From Brumimicrobium mesophilum (GTDB lineage: Bacteria > Bacteroidota > Bacteroidia > Flavobacteriales_D > Crocinitomicaceae), in contig NZ_PVSS01000005.1 of assembly GCF_003025005.1 (NCBI RefSeq), positions 62,001-126,000 of the forward strand: a DNA stretch of 64,000 bases, written 5' to 3'. The notes below the pieces were generated by a model. It saw nothing but the letters and a program-made list of their open reading frames with translations. It was not told the DNA's origin and ran no database searches. Positions 15,643 through 25,855 of the stretch are shown piece after piece. Every line of letters begins with the position of its first letter. Position 1 is the first letter of the stretch. The position numbers and the translations under genes are program-made.

Positions 15643-16914
15643 TTATTCTACATCTTCCTCAAACCAGCTTTTCCCTTTTTCAAGAAGCTTATCAAAGAAT
15701 GATCCTTTTGTTTTTTTAGAATGGCCTTTTACTGCCGCAACTGAACGTTTATTGCGTTCATTTGACTCAAAACCTTTCAATACAAGACCAACACCAGTGG
15801 CATACATCGGACTTGTTAACTCTTCATCTGTCGCAGATTGACCTAAATGCTCATTAGGATAACCAATACGAGAATTCATTCCCGTAACGTATTCAAACAA
15901 TTGATTGATATTGCTTAATTCTGCTCCACCACCTGTTACTACAATTCCACCAATGAGTTTTTTCTCATATCCAGAATTTTTAATTTCGTAATAAACGTGT
16001 TCAATAATTTCCTCCATTCTCGCCTGAATAATTCCAGACAATGCTTTAATAGAGATTTCTTTTGGCTCTCTTCCTCTCAATCCAGGAATACAAACCACTT
16101 CATTTATTTGCGTTTCACTTGCCAAAGCACTTCCGAATCTTATTTTCAAAGTTTCAGCTTGACGTTGTAAAATTGTACATCCTTCTTTGATGTCATCTGT
16201 AATCACATTTCCTCCAAAAGGAATAACCGCAGTGTGACGAATAATTCCACCATGGAAAATCGCTACATCTGTTGTTCCACCTCCAATGTCCACCAAAACA
16301 ACACCTGCTTCTCTTTCTTCATCTGAAAGAACAGCTGCCGCACTAGCAAGAGGCTCCAAAATTGTCTCTTCAACTTCTAAATCAGCTTTTTGAATACATT
16401 TTTGAATATTCTTAGCAGCTGCAATTCGACCTGTAATGATGTGGAAATTTGCTTCCATTCTGACACCTGACATTCCGATTGGATCAATTATTCCTTGTTC
16501 ACCATCCACAATGTACTCTTGTGGTAGTACGTGAATAATTTCCTCACCTGGCTCCATCACTAATTTGTACATATCATCAATCAAAGCATCAATATCAGCT
16601 TGTGAGATTTCTTCCTGCGTTGAATTTCGTGTATAAATACCACGGTGCTGTAAACTTTTTATGTGCTGACCAGCAATACCTACATTCACCAAACCAATAG
16701 TCAATTCACCTTCAACCTTTTCTTGAGCTTGATTTACAGCTTCCCTTATAGATCTAACCGTTTTTTCAATATTGGAAACCATTCCACGGGTTACCCCAAG
16801 AGATTCGGTTTTTCCCATAGAAAGAATTTCAATCTTTCCGTGTTCATTTTTACGCCCAACAAAACATGCTATTTTTGTTGTCCCAATATCGATTCCTACA
16901 ATTATTTCTGACAT
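15643..16914 (-). CDS. ftsA: Cell division protein FtsA
   Basis: Actin-like ATPase that tethers FtsZ to the membrane. 423 aa. The phosphate-binding motif VGIDIGTTKIACFVG is at residues 5-19. The 1C (SHS2) subdomain follows (about 85-165), then the second phosphate loop VVLVDIGGGTTDVAIFHGG (about 205-223) and the adenosine motif VVTGGGAELSN (about 325). The C-terminus GSFFDKLLEKGKSWFEED is the expected amphipathic membrane helix. Two bases separate it from ftsQ. Confidence 0.98.
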   Translation of the reverse strand: MSEIIVGIDIGTTKIACFVGRKNEHGKIEILSMGKTESLGVTRGMVSNIEKTVRSIREAVNQAQEKVEGELTIGLVNVGIAGQHIKSLQHRGIYTRNSTQEEISQADIDALIDDMYKLVMEPGEEIIHVLPQEYIVDGEQGIIDPIGMSGVRMEANFHIITGRIAAAKNIQKCIQKADLEVEETILEPLASAAAVLSDEEREAGVVLVDIGGGTTDVAIFHGGIIRHTAVIPFGGNVITDDIKEGCTILQRQAETLKIRFGSALASETQINEVVCIPGLRGREPKEISIKALSGIIQARMEEIIEHVYYEIKNSGYEKKLIGGIVVTGGGAELSNINQLFEYVTGMNSRIGYPNEHLGQSATDEELTSPMYATGVGLVLKGFESNERNKRSVAAVKGHSKKTKGSFFDKLLEKGKSWFEEDVE

Positions 16915-16915
16915 C

Positions 16916-17713
16916 CTATTCTTTTTTCTTGGCTACAATTTGATCCTTAAACCTCAAATTGATCGATTCATATTTATCCCATCCTTCGTAAGGAATCACT
17001 TCGTCATAAAATGTTGTAAGCTTTTTAAACTTATCTACAACCATTTCATCTGATTCTGCATTTCCAAAAATAATTTTATGATCTCCTACCCTTGGAATCA
17101 TCACAAAACCTTCTTCAATCGTATAATGAACTTGAACAATTTGTGCATTATAAAATGCATCATTACAAACATACTTCGAAATACGATAGATTTGATCCAA
17201 CTTACAGATAGTTTTCAAACTATCATTGTTAATTATCTCGTCGTAACCCATCTTACTATTAATGAGTTGCTCTAAACCCGTGAAAGCAAGTATTTTCGGT
17301 TTCGCATATGGAGAAAGTCTCATTAGTTGGTAATCCTTATCAATATAAAAATCATCAACTAAGTTTGCTATCACTCTCGCTATTGGCCTTTTGGTTTCAA
17401 CATCAATATGCCATTTATTATCCAACTGCATATAAACATCCGCATTCAAAACTTCATTCATGCCTTCCAAATAATCTTCAATTTCTTCAATTTTAATTTC
17501 AGACTTTGACAAACTATCTCGAAATAAATGCAGAACACGTAATTCATTTAATATTTCTTCTTCCGTTAACAAGGAAATGCCGTCTTGAACATTCAGTTCT
17601 ATGATTGGACTCTCTAATCGCTGTTCTGATATTTTTTTATTCGCAGCAATCAATAAAAAGACCGTTCCCGCAAAGATCAAAACCAAAAGCGCTATTTTGA
17701 GGATTCTGATCAT
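16916..17713 (-). CDS. ftsQ: Cell division protein FtsQ/DivIB
   Basis: Bitopic divisome protein linking early and late division proteins. 265 aa: a short cytoplasmic start, one membrane helix (LKIALLVLIFAGTVFLLIAA, about 5-24), then the extracytoplasmic POTRA/beta domains. Sequence is poorly conserved as in all FtsQ proteins, but the topology, the fragment YLEGMNEVLNADVYMQLDNK and the place between murC and ftsA identify it. The ATG overlaps the murC stop by 4 bases. Confidence 0.9.
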   Translation of the reverse strand: MIRILKIALLVLIFAGTVFLLIAANKKISEQRLESPIIELNVQDGISLLTEEEILNELRVLHLFRDSLSKSEIKIEEIEDYLEGMNEVLNADVYMQLDNKWHIDVETKRPIARVIANLVDDFYIDKDYQLMRLSPYAKPKILAFTGLEQLINSKMGYDEIINNDSLKTICKLDQIYRISKYVCNDAFYNAQIVQVHYTIEEGFVMIPRVGDHKIIFGNAESDEMVVDKFKKLTTFYDEVIPYEGWDKYESINLRFKDQIVAKKKE

Positions 17714-19068
17714 GACAGCATATTTGAAATTGGTTCAACAAGTAAATCAATATTTCCAGCTCCGACAGTTAAAATAACACCCTGATCAACATTCTGCAAG
17801 GCCAATAACGCATCATTTGGTGATAAAACTTGAGACTTCACTGATATCATTCCAGATAAGACTTCACTCGTCACGCCTTCAATTGGCTCTTCTCTAGCAG
17901 GATAAATTGGTAATAAAATCACATCATCTGCCTTACTTAACGAAGTTGCAAATTCAGCCATAAAATCTTGTGTTCTTGAAAATAAATGTGGCTGAAAAAC
18001 AACATGAATTGGCAGGTCTTTATAAATTAATCGAACTGAATCAATCAATATTGTAATGGCAGTTGGATGGTGAGCATAATCATCGATATAAATTAATTTA
18101 TCTTTTTGAGCCACCAATTCAAATCTACGCTTAACACCTTTAAAACTTTCTAAGGCAGGTTGAATTTCTTCCATACCAACACCTATAGACTCGCATAATG
18201 CGATAACTGAAAGTGCATTCTCTGCATTATGAATTCCAGGCAAACCAAGAACGACATTCTTAAACAATTGAGTTGGAGTTTCAACATCCATCAAAAATTG
18301 TCCATTTTCCATTCTTAAATTAGAACCTTTGTAATCTGTATTAATCTCTGCACTAACTCCATAAGTTAAACTTGGAATATTTTCACAAACTCCTACAGAA
18401 TGATGCAAAATCAACTTTCCTAGAGGATCAATCAAATTACCATATTCTTCAAAAGCTTGCACCAAAGCTTCTTTACTTTTGTAAATATCCAAATGATCAG
18501 CGTCCGTTGAAGTTATGATGGACGAAAAAGGCCTTAACTGATGAAAACTTCTATCGTACTCGTCTGCCTCAACCACCATCCAAGGACTATTAGGAGTAAC
18601 CAATAAATTAGAATTGAAGTTTGCGCTAATTCCGCCTAAGAATGCATTGCATTTTTCCGTTGTAGATGAGAGTACATGAGCTAACAAGGTAGAAGTTGTG
18701 GTTTTCCCATGAGTTCCAGCAACAGCTAGGGTTTTAAAATTTGCAGTAATTATTCCTAAAACCTCTGCTCGTTTCTTAATTGTGAATCCATTTTCTTTCA
18801 AAAATTGAAGTTCTTTCATATCTGCAGGAACCGCCGGTGTGATTACAACTAAAGTTGAAGATACATCATTAACAAATTGATTTACATCACTTCCAAAGTC
18901 AGAGTAATGAATATTAATTCCTTCGCGCACCAATTGTTTTGTAAGCAGAGTTTCCGTTTTATCGTAACCTGCAACCTGCATTCCTTTTAGATTAAAAAAG
19001 CGTGCAAGAGCAGACATTCCAATTCCTCCGATTCCAATAAAATAGATATTTGAATAATTCAATTTCAT
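17710..19068 (-). CDS. murC: UDP-N-acetylmuramate--L-alanine ligase
   Basis: First amino-acid-adding step of cytoplasmic peptidoglycan precursor synthesis, ATP-dependent. 452 aa with FIGIGGIGMSALARFF (UDP-binding N-terminal domain), the ATP loop AVAGTHGKTTTSTLLAH (about 113-129), the central VVEADEYDRSFHQL (about 165) and DDYAHHPTAI (about 327). The C-terminal domain has VFQPHLFSRTQDF. Start overlaps the murG stop by one base (TAATG). Confidence 0.98.
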   Translation of the reverse strand: MKLNYSNIYFIGIGGIGMSALARFFNLKGMQVAGYDKTETLLTKQLVREGINIHYSDFGSDVNQFVNDVSSTLVVITPAVPADMKELQFLKENGFTIKKRAEVLGIITANFKTLAVAGTHGKTTTSTLLAHVLSSTTEKCNAFLGGISANFNSNLLVTPNSPWMVVEADEYDRSFHQLRPFSSIITSTDADHLDIYKSKEALVQAFEEYGNLIDPLGKLILHHSVGVCENIPSLTYGVSAEINTDYKGSNLRMENGQFLMDVETPTQLFKNVVLGLPGIHNAENALSVIALCESIGVGMEEIQPALESFKGVKRRFELVAQKDKLIYIDDYAHHPTAITILIDSVRLIYKDLPIHVVFQPHLFSRTQDFMAEFATSLSKADDVILLPIYPAREEPIEGVTSEVLSGMISVKSQVLSPNDALLALQNVDQGVILTVGAGNIDLLVEPISNMLS

Positions 19069-20168
19069 TATTTCATTATACTTTTTATCACGTTTACAAT
19101 TCTCTCATCTGCATTATCGATAGCCTTCTTTTGAATATTGGCTGCTAATACTGATTGCTTCTCTTCATTTTTTATTAATTCCAATAATGTAGAAACTAAT
19201 TTTTCTCTGGCTTCAACATCTTTAACCAATAATGCTGCATCATCTTTAACTAAAGCCATTGCATTTTTCGTTTGATGATCTTCGGCTACATTTGGAGATG
19301 GAACCAAAATAATAGGTTTTCCAATTATACATAATTCTGAAATTGCAATAGCTCCTGCTCTTGAAATAATGACATCTGCAGTGGCATAAGCCATTTCCAT
19401 TTCATTGATGAATTTTGTCAAGACAATTCCTTTCATATCCAGATTGTCTGTTTTGGCTTTCATCTCATTGTATTGATAGCTTCCACATTGCCAGATTACT
19501 TGGACATCGTCCTTTTGTAGTAGTTTTAACTTATCTACAAAACTTTCATTTAGTGTTTTCGCACCAAGACTTCCTCCAACAACTAATACCGTTTTTTTAT
19601 TAGGATCTAATTTATAATGAGCATAACCTTTATCCCTTAAACCATCTATTTTCACCACTTCTGACCTCACTGGATTTCCAGTAATTACAATGTTATCCTT
19701 TGGGAAAAATTCTTCCAAACCAGCATATGCTACACATACTTTTGAAGCTTTTTTAGATAGGAACTTATTCGTTTTACCAGGGTAAGAGTTTTGTTCTTGA
19801 ATAATAGTTGGAATACCCAGCATACTAGCAATTTTCAAAGTTGGTGCGCTTGCATATCCTCCAACGCCAATGACAACATCGGGATTAAAATTCTTAATAA
19901 TTTTTCTCGCCTTCATTAAAGATGCTAAAATCTTAAAAGGTAAAGATAAATTCTTGAATGTAATTCTGCGTTGAAAACCACTAATCCAAAGTCCCACAAT
20001 TTTATATCCTGCAGCAGGAACCCTTGTCATTTCCATTCTGCCTTCCGCTCCAATAAATAGAATTTCAGCCTTAGGATATTCCTTCTTGATTCGGTTTGCA
20101 ATAGCAATTGCTGGAAATATATGTCCACCAGTTCCACCACCCGATATAATCACCTTATTAATGCTCAT
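19068..20168 (-). CDS. murG: UDP-GlcNAc:undecaprenyl-PP-MurNAc-pentapeptide GlcNAc transferase
   Basis: Makes lipid II from lipid I at the inner membrane face. 366-aa GT-B enzyme. The N-terminal glycine loop ISGGGTGGHIFPAIAIA (about 8-24), VIGVGGYASAP (about 98) and the second loop VVGGSLGAKTLNES (about 197) are diagnostic, as is SRAGAIAISELCIIGKPIIL for the donor site. It lies one base after ftsW. Confidence 0.98.
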   Translation of the reverse strand: MSINKVIISGGGTGGHIFPAIAIANRIKKEYPKAEILFIGAEGRMEMTRVPAAGYKIVGLWISGFQRRITFKNLSLPFKILASLMKARKIIKNFNPDVVIGVGGYASAPTLKIASMLGIPTIIQEQNSYPGKTNKFLSKKASKVCVAYAGLEEFFPKDNIVITGNPVRSEVVKIDGLRDKGYAHYKLDPNKKTVLVVGGSLGAKTLNESFVDKLKLLQKDDVQVIWQCGSYQYNEMKAKTDNLDMKGIVLTKFINEMEMAYATADVIISRAGAIAISELCIIGKPIILVPSPNVAEDHQTKNAMALVKDDAALLVKDVEAREKLVSTLLELIKNEEKQSVLAANIQKKAIDNADERIVNVIKSIMK

Positions 20169-20169
20169 A

Positions 20170-21339
20170 TTATTCCGATTTAGTATTTGAATTCAAAGAT
20201 TTACCTTTAGCATCAGTTTTACGAGAAATACTCAACACAATACCCAAAGAAACACAACTCATTACCATCGCCGAACCACCCATTGCGAGAAAGGGCATAT
20301 TCTGACCTGTAACAGGCATTATTCCAGTACAAACAAACATATTAATCATTGCTTGAGATAATAGCAAAAGCCCTATCCCTACAGAAAGATAAGTTTCAAA
20401 TAAATTTTTAGAATTCAAGCCCACTTTTAAGATACGGTAGAACAAAATAAGGTACATGAAAATCAATAAAATCGCACTTATGAGTCCAAACTCTTCAACG
20501 AATGAGGAATAATAAAAATCGGCATAAGCTTCTGGAGTGTAATGTTTCAAATCACCATCACCTACTCCGACGCCTGTATAACCACCATTGTGAATTGCCA
20601 ACTTAGCATTGATGGCCTGCATATTTTCAACTGAAGCACCTTCTTCACCATAGGCTTTAAAAAATCGGTTAACCCATGTATCAAAACGAGGTAAAAGATT
20701 AGCAGCAGGCAGTGCAATATGAGTCAAAATGAGTCCTCCAGCCAAAACTGCACCACTCCCAATAACCGTAAATATTTTTGTCATAGGAAATTTCCCTACA
20801 AACAAAAGCAACAAACTCACCATAAAAATTATGGCAGAAGTAGAAAAATTATCCTTTGCGATCAATAAACAAATCAATAGAATTGGACCTACAATAGAGA
20901 GCAAACTGCTTTTCCAAGAGTCAAAACTATCTTGTTTTGTAACTAAGCGACGAGAAAGTAAAATAACCAAAGCCAGCCTCGCAAAATCTGAACTTTGGAA
21001 GGTAAGCCCAATAATAGGAACCCTTACCCAACGCGAAGCATCATTAACACGCACCCCAAAAAAGAAGGTGAAAATCAATAGTGCCACTGCAACAATAAAA
21101 ATAAATTTAGATAATTTCTCAAAGTATTTTGGATCCTGTCGATGAACCCAAAACATAGCTAAAAAACCAATAACAATATAAATCGTATGCTTAAACAAAT
21201 AGCTAAATGGCCTTCCCCCTTCTGTTTTAACCAAAATAGGCACAAAACTGTAGACACTAACCATCGACAACCCTAAAAATAGAATTGTGACGATCCAAAT
21301 TACTTTGTCTCCTTTTAGATATTTGAATATATTTTGCAC
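20170..21339 (-). CDS. ftsW: FtsW/RodA/SpoVE-family peptidoglycan polymerase
   Basis: SEDS glycosyltransferase that polymerises lipid II at the division site together with FtsI. 389 aa with about ten membrane segments and the family loop GYTGVGVGDGDLKHYTPEAY, then ADFYYSSFVEEFG (about 255-285) and TGQNMPFLAMGGSAM near the end. The start is GTG (21339). Position in the dcw cluster supports FtsW over RodA. An unknown 146-aa gene ends 10 bases upstream. Confidence 0.96.
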   Translation of the reverse strand: MQNIFKYLKGDKVIWIVTILFLGLSMVSVYSFVPILVKTEGGRPFSYLFKHTIYIVIGFLAMFWVHRQDPKYFEKLSKFIFIVAVALLIFTFFFGVRVNDASRWVRVPIIGLTFQSSDFARLALVILLSRRLVTKQDSFDSWKSSLLSIVGPILLICLLIAKDNFSTSAIIFMVSLLLLFVGKFPMTKIFTVIGSGAVLAGGLILTHIALPAANLLPRFDTWVNRFFKAYGEEGASVENMQAINAKLAIHNGGYTGVGVGDGDLKHYTPEAYADFYYSSFVEEFGLISAILLIFMYLILFYRILKVGLNSKNLFETYLSVGIGLLLLSQAMINMFVCTGIMPVTGQNMPFLAMGGSAMVMSCVSLGIVLSISRKTDAKGKSLNSNTKSE

Positions 21340-21349
21340 CTAGTAATAA

Positions 21350-21790
21350 TTAAACCTTAAGTTGTTTTTCAAAATGACTTCTCCATTCATTAGAGGAAGG
21401 AAGCGTACCTTCATGATAACACAGAACTAAATCATCTTGGTCCGATTCAAACAATTTCATAGCTGTTTTAATATTGTTCTCTAACCAAGTTTTTATTTCG
21501 ACATTTTCCATGGACTCAATTCCTTCATCGATCCAATCAAAAATCAAAAAATTATGTAGTTCTTTCTTTTCCCATATTTTATCTTCCAAATCTACTTCTT
21601 CAGAATTTGAAAAAAACCATATAGAAGGATGTTTTGTAATTAAAAGTTCATTTAATTCATTTGAAAGATTTATCTCTTTGTAATGAAAACAAGGTTTATT
21701 ACCGTACCACTTTTGCATGAAACGAAGTTTAAAATCCTCCATTGCATTCCCACGAGCTACCCTAATTAAATCTTCTGTCGAACTTTTCAT
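21350..21790 (-). CDS. Unknown 146-aa protein inside the dcw cluster
   Basis: A soluble, acidic protein of 146 aa between murD and ftsW, with 10 bases to each neighbour on the same strand. No signal peptide, membrane segment or familiar motif is visible. Patches such as EDFKLRFMQKWYGNKPCFHY, HPSIWFFSNSEE, FLIFDWIDEGIES and SNEWRSHFEKQL suggest a compact mixed alpha/beta fold with many aromatic residues. Composition resembles its neighbours, so it does not look newly acquired. A role in division or wall synthesis is suggested only by position. Confidence 0.8.
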   Translation of the reverse strand: MKSSTEDLIRVARGNAMEDFKLRFMQKWYGNKPCFHYKEINLSNELNELLITKHPSIWFFSNSEEVDLEDKIWEKKELHNFLIFDWIDEGIESMENVEIKTWLENNIKTAMKLFESDQDDLVLCYHEGTLPSSNEWRSHFEKQLKV

Positions 21791-21800
21791 CTAAAAAAAA

Positions 21801-23144
21801 TTAAAGTGAACGAACAGCGTTTTTAAATTGCTGACCACGGTCTTCATAGTTTTCAAACAAATCAAAACTAGCACAAGCTGGCGACAACAATACAGTTTCA
21901 TCCTTTTTAGCAAATTGATATCCAAAACCAACTGCTTCAACTGGAGATTGTGTTTCGATAATTGTATCCACTATTCCTGAAAATGCTTCAATAATTTTTG
22001 AATTATCTTTTCCAAGACATACAATTGCTTTTACTTTTTCTTGAACCAAAGGAATTAATTCTTCGTAGTCATTTCCCTTATCCACACCACCAACTATCCA
22101 AACTGTTGGGTTGTGCATACTTTCCAAGGCATACCAAGTAGAATTGATATTTGTTGCTTTTGAATCGTTGATAAATTCAATTCCATTTACTTTTGCTACA
22201 AATTCTAAACGGTGTTCTACGTTAGTGAAGTCAGCTAAACTTTCACGGATATTCTCCTTACGTAATTCAACTAATCTTCCAGAAATTCCGGCTACTAAAG
22301 AATTTTGAACGTTGTGCTTGCCTTTTAAGGCTAAATCATGAATCGACATAGTTAATATATTATTTATTGTTATTGTTTGATCTTCGTCTCTATAAAACCC
22401 TCCTTCAACAGTTTCATCCTTTAATGAAAAAGGAAGGGTTTGCGCATTAATCTTATGCGTTTTTAATTGTTTCTTAATCTCTTTATCATCAGCATTATAG
22501 ATAAAAACATCATTTGCTGTCTGATTTTGAATAATTCTCATTTTCGCTTTGCCATATTCTGTAATACTCTCATTATAGCGATCTAAATGATCTGGAGTAA
22601 TATTCAATAGAATTGCGATATCAGCCTTAAATTCGTACATGTCTTCCAATTGGAAAGAACTTAATTCGATTACATAATAATCTGACTCATCTTTTATTAC
22701 GCTTCTGGCCAAACTCACACCCACATTTCCAGCCATTTCAGATTTTAATCCCCCACCATTAAACACATGGTTAACCAAATATGTGGTTGTCGTTTTTCCG
22801 TTACTCCCAGTAATAGCAATTAACTTTGCTTTTGTGTATCTCGCTGCGAATTCAACATCACAAATTGGTCTTAAGCCCGCATCAAGAATCTCCTTTATTA
22901 ATTTACTACTGTTTGGAATTCCAGGACTTTTGATCACCTCATCCGCAGCCAAAACCTTAGACATTGTATGACCTCCCTCTTCCCAAGCAATGGAATTTTC
23001 ATTCAGCTCTGATTTAAATTTATCCTTGATTTTACCAGCATCACTAACGAATACATCATAGCCTTTAACTTGCGCCAATAACGCAGCTCCGACTCCACTT
23101 TCGCCAGCACCCAAAATCACGATATTTTGTTTATTCGTTTCCAC
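21801..23144 (-). CDS. murD: UDP-N-acetylmuramoyl-L-alanine--D-glutamate ligase
   Basis: Adds D-Glu to UDP-MurNAc-L-Ala in the cytoplasm. 447 aa with NIVILGAGESGVGAALLA at the N-terminus, the ATP loop AITGSNGKTTTTYLVNHV (about 115-132), LLNITPDHLDRY (about 185), NDSKATNINSTWYALE (about 325) and LLSPACASFDLFENYEDRG at the end, all typical. The start is GTG, directly after the mraY stop. Confidence 0.98.
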   Translation of the reverse strand: METNKQNIVILGAGESGVGAALLAQVKGYDVFVSDAGKIKDKFKSELNENSIAWEEGGHTMSKVLAADEVIKSPGIPNSSKLIKEILDAGLRPICDVEFAARYTKAKLIAITGSNGKTTTTYLVNHVFNGGGLKSEMAGNVGVSLARSVIKDESDYYVIELSSFQLEDMYEFKADIAILLNITPDHLDRYNESITEYGKAKMRIIQNQTANDVFIYNADDKEIKKQLKTHKINAQTLPFSLKDETVEGGFYRDEDQTITINNILTMSIHDLALKGKHNVQNSLVAGISGRLVELRKENIRESLADFTNVEHRLEFVAKVNGIEFINDSKATNINSTWYALESMHNPTVWIVGGVDKGNDYEELIPLVQEKVKAIVCLGKDNSKIIEAFSGIVDTIIETQSPVEAVGFGYQFAKKDETVLLSPACASFDLFENYEDRGQQFKNAVRSL

Positions 23145-24389
23145 TTATCTTAGTTTCAAGGTAACGATTGTAATTACGGCCAATAAAATTCCAACAATCC
23201 AGAAACGCGCTACGATTTTTGCTTCGTGCATTCCTTTTTTCTGGTAATGATGATGCAAAGGTGCCATCAAGAAAATCCTTCTTCCTTCTCCAAATTTTTT
23301 CTTTGTGATTTTAAACCATCCAACCTGAAGAATTACAGACAGGTTTTCAACCAAGAAAACTCCGCATAAAACAGGAATTAATAGTTCTTTACGAATCGCT
23401 ATTGCAAAAACTGCGATAATCCCCCCAATTGCTAAACTTCCTGTATCTCCCATAAATACTTTCGCCGGATAAGCGTTGTACCACAAAAAACCTATACATG
23501 CACCTACGAATGCTGAAATAAAAATCACGAGTTCCTCCGCATACGGGATATACATTACGTCCAAATAGTCTGCGAATTGAACGTGAGCACTTACATAAGC
23601 TAAAACAGCTAAGGCAATTCCTATAATTGCCGAAGTCCCAGTCGCAAGTCCATCCAATCCATCGGTCATATTAGCTCCATTTGAAACGGCAATAACTATA
23701 AAGATTACGATTGGAATGAAAATTAACCAACCCCAAGACCTTGAATCTTCTCCTAAAAACCAATTGTAGTTGATTTCATTGTTTTTCACAAAAGGAATTG
23801 TCGTTGTCATATCACGTGTTTCAATCCATTGTGTGGTTTCTCCTGGCGCATTTCTGTGTGATTCTGTTACAAAAGTTTCACCTGTTTTCAACTCATATTG
23901 CGCTGAAACTTCTTTGTGAACTTTAACATCAGGATGAAAAAACAGCATAGCCCCCACGATGATTCCAACACCAATTTGACCTACAACCTTGAAACGTCCA
24001 GCCAGACCGTCTTTGTTTTTCTTCAGTACTTTCAAGTAGTCATCAAGAAAACCAATAATCCCTAACCAAACGGTTGCAATTATCATTGTTAAAACATAAA
24101 CATTATGCAGTTTTGCGAAAAGTAAGGTTGGAATTAAAATCGCACCAATGATAATCAATCCACCCATTGTTGGCGTTCCTTCTTTCTCTTTCTGCCCTTT
24201 TAAACCTAAATCTCTAACATTTTCTCCCATTTGCATTTTGCGCAAAACGTTAATCAATTTGTTTCCAAAAAGAACAGAAATAATCAATGAAAAGATTAAC
24301 GCCATTCCCGCTCTAAAGGAAATAAAGTTAAATAATCCAGCCCCTGGAATATCGAATGTATCTAAGTAATTAAATAAATAGTACAGCAT
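23145..24389 (-). CDS. mraY: Phospho-N-acetylmuramoyl-pentapeptide transferase
   Basis: Integral membrane enzyme forming lipid I from UDP-MurNAc-pentapeptide and undecaprenyl phosphate. 414 aa, about 50 more than E. coli. Motifs are [22 protein letters not shown]-like [27 protein letters not shown] (about 238-252), [13 protein letters not shown] and [14 protein letters not shown]. The extra length is a polar insert of about 55 residues (about 155-210) between membrane segments, which I recall as common in Bacteroidota MraY. Overlaps the murE stop by one base. Confidence 0.97.
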   Translation of the reverse strand: MLYYLFNYLDTFDIPGAGLFNFISFRAGMALIFSLIISVLFGNKLINVLRKMQMGENVRDLGLKGQKEKEGTPTMGGLIIIGAILIPTLLFAKLHNVYVLTMIIATVWLGIIGFLDDYLKVLKKNKDGLAGRFKVVGQIGVGIIVGAMLFFHPDVKVHKEVSAQYELKTGETFVTESHRNAPGETTQWIETRDMTTTIPFVKNNEINYNWFLGEDSRSWGWLIFIPIVIFIVIAVSNGANMTDGLDGLATGTSAIIGIALAVLAYVSAHVQFADYLDVMYIPYAEELVIFISAFVGACIGFLWYNAYPAKVFMGDTGSLAIGGIIAVFAIAIRKELLIPVLCGVFLVENLSVILQVGWFKITKKKFGEGRRIFLMAPLHHHYQKKGMHEAKIVARFWIVGILLAVITIVTLKLR

Positions 24390-25852
24390 TATTTCTCAAA
24401 TTTGATTAGTAATTCTTTTAATATTTCTAAATCATCGAAGTCATGTTTTACTCCGTTAATTTCTTGATATGTTTCATGGCCTTTTCCAGCGATTAAAATA
24501 ATATCACCTGATTCTGCCATACTACAAGCCGTTTTAATTGCTTCTTTCCTATTGGTTATGCTGATGGTTTTTTTGAAATGTTCACCACCAACACCCGTCA
24601 TCATTTCCTCAATGATTGCTTCAGGATCTTCAGTTCTTGGATTGTCAGATGTTAAAATCAACTTATCACTCAATTCACAACCAATCGCAGCCATTGTTGG
24701 ACGTTTTGTTCTATCACGATCACCGCCACAGCCTATCAAAGAAAAAACTGTTTCGTTTCCAGTACGGATATTTTTTATCGTTTTGAGTACATTCTCCAGG
24801 GCATCAGGTGTATGGGCATAATCTACAATTCCAATTACTCCTGTTTCACTTTTGAAGTATTCGAAACGACCTTCTACCGATTTTAGTTCCGACATTACAC
24901 GCATCACTTCCAATGGATTCTCTACTAATTGATCTGCTATTGCATAAACCAAAAGAAGGTTGTAAGCGTTAAAATCGCCTATCAATTGCGTATATAATTC
25001 TGTTCCATTAATAGAAAGCACCAAACCAGAAAAGTTATTTTCCAAAACCTTGGCCTTATATTCTGCGACACCTTTCAAACCATAAGTAACCTTATGAGCC
25101 TTAGTATTTTGAAGCATCACATCTCCATTTTTATCGTCAGCATTTGTAATTGCAAAAGCTGAAGAAGGTAATTCATCAAAGAATTTCTTCTTAACGTTAA
25201 TATATTCCTTAAATGTGTTGTGGTAATCTAAATGCTCATGTGTGATGTTTGTAAAAGCACCACCAGCAAACTGTAAATTACTTGTTCTGTGTTGGTGAAT
25301 TGCATGAGAACTCACTTCCATAAAGCAATATTCACAACCTGCATTCACCATTTCATCAAGTAACTTATTTAAACTTACCGCATCAGGAGTCGTTCTTTCT
25401 GTTGGAATTGATATGTCGTTGATCTTATTTACAACCGTTGAAATCAAACCTACAGGAATACCCATTTTCATAAAAAGGTTATATAACAAAGTGGTTGTTG
25501 TTGTTTTCCCGTTCGTCCCAGTAATTCCAATTAGCTTAATCTTCTTAGACGGCTGGTCATAAAAGTTATTTGCTAAAACAGAAAGTGTTTTATGTGCATC
25601 GTCAACAACAACATAGTTGATTCCAGCTTTTAAATCGCTTGGCTTATCTTCACAAATTATAGTTGTAGCTCCTTTTTCAATAGCTTTATCAATAAATTTA
25701 TGACCATCTACCGCAGCTCCTTTTATAGCCACAAACAAATCGTTATCATTGACTTCTCTTGAGTCAAAAACAATTTGTTCGATTTCAGTTGCAGTTGTTC
25801 CCACTACTTCTTTTATGGAACTTCCATATAATATGTCGCGTACACTTTTCAC
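24389..25852 (-). CDS. murE: UDP-MurNAc-L-Ala-D-Glu:meso-diaminopimelate ligase
   Basis: Adds the third stem-peptide residue. 487 aa with the ATP loop [17 protein letters not shown] (about 108-124), [19 protein letters not shown] and [14 protein letters not shown] (about 340). The motif SDNPRTEDP (about 401) contains DNPR, which marks meso-DAP rather than L-Lys specificity, so the wall is a DAP type. Start codon is GTG at 25852, three bases after the ftsI stop. Confidence 0.97.
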   Translation of the reverse strand: MKSVRDILYGSSIKEVVGTTATEIEQIVFDSREVNDNDLFVAIKGAAVDGHKFIDKAIEKGATTIICEDKPSDLKAGINYVVVDDAHKTLSVLANNFYDQPSKKIKLIGITGTNGKTTTTTLLYNLFMKMGIPVGLISTVVNKINDISIPTERTTPDAVSLNKLLDEMVNAGCEYCFMEVSSHAIHQHRTSNLQFAGGAFTNITHEHLDYHNTFKEYINVKKKFFDELPSSAFAITNADDKNGDVMLQNTKAHKVTYGLKGVAEYKAKVLENNFSGLVLSINGTELYTQLIGDFNAYNLLLVYAIADQLVENPLEVMRVMSELKSVEGRFEYFKSETGVIGIVDYAHTPDALENVLKTIKNIRTGNETVFSLIGCGGDRDRTKRPTMAAIGCELSDKLILTSDNPRTEDPEAIIEEMMTGVGGEHFKKTISITNRKEAIKTACSMAESGDIILIAGKGHETYQEINGVKHDFDDLEILKELLIKFEK

Positions 25853-25855
25853 TTT

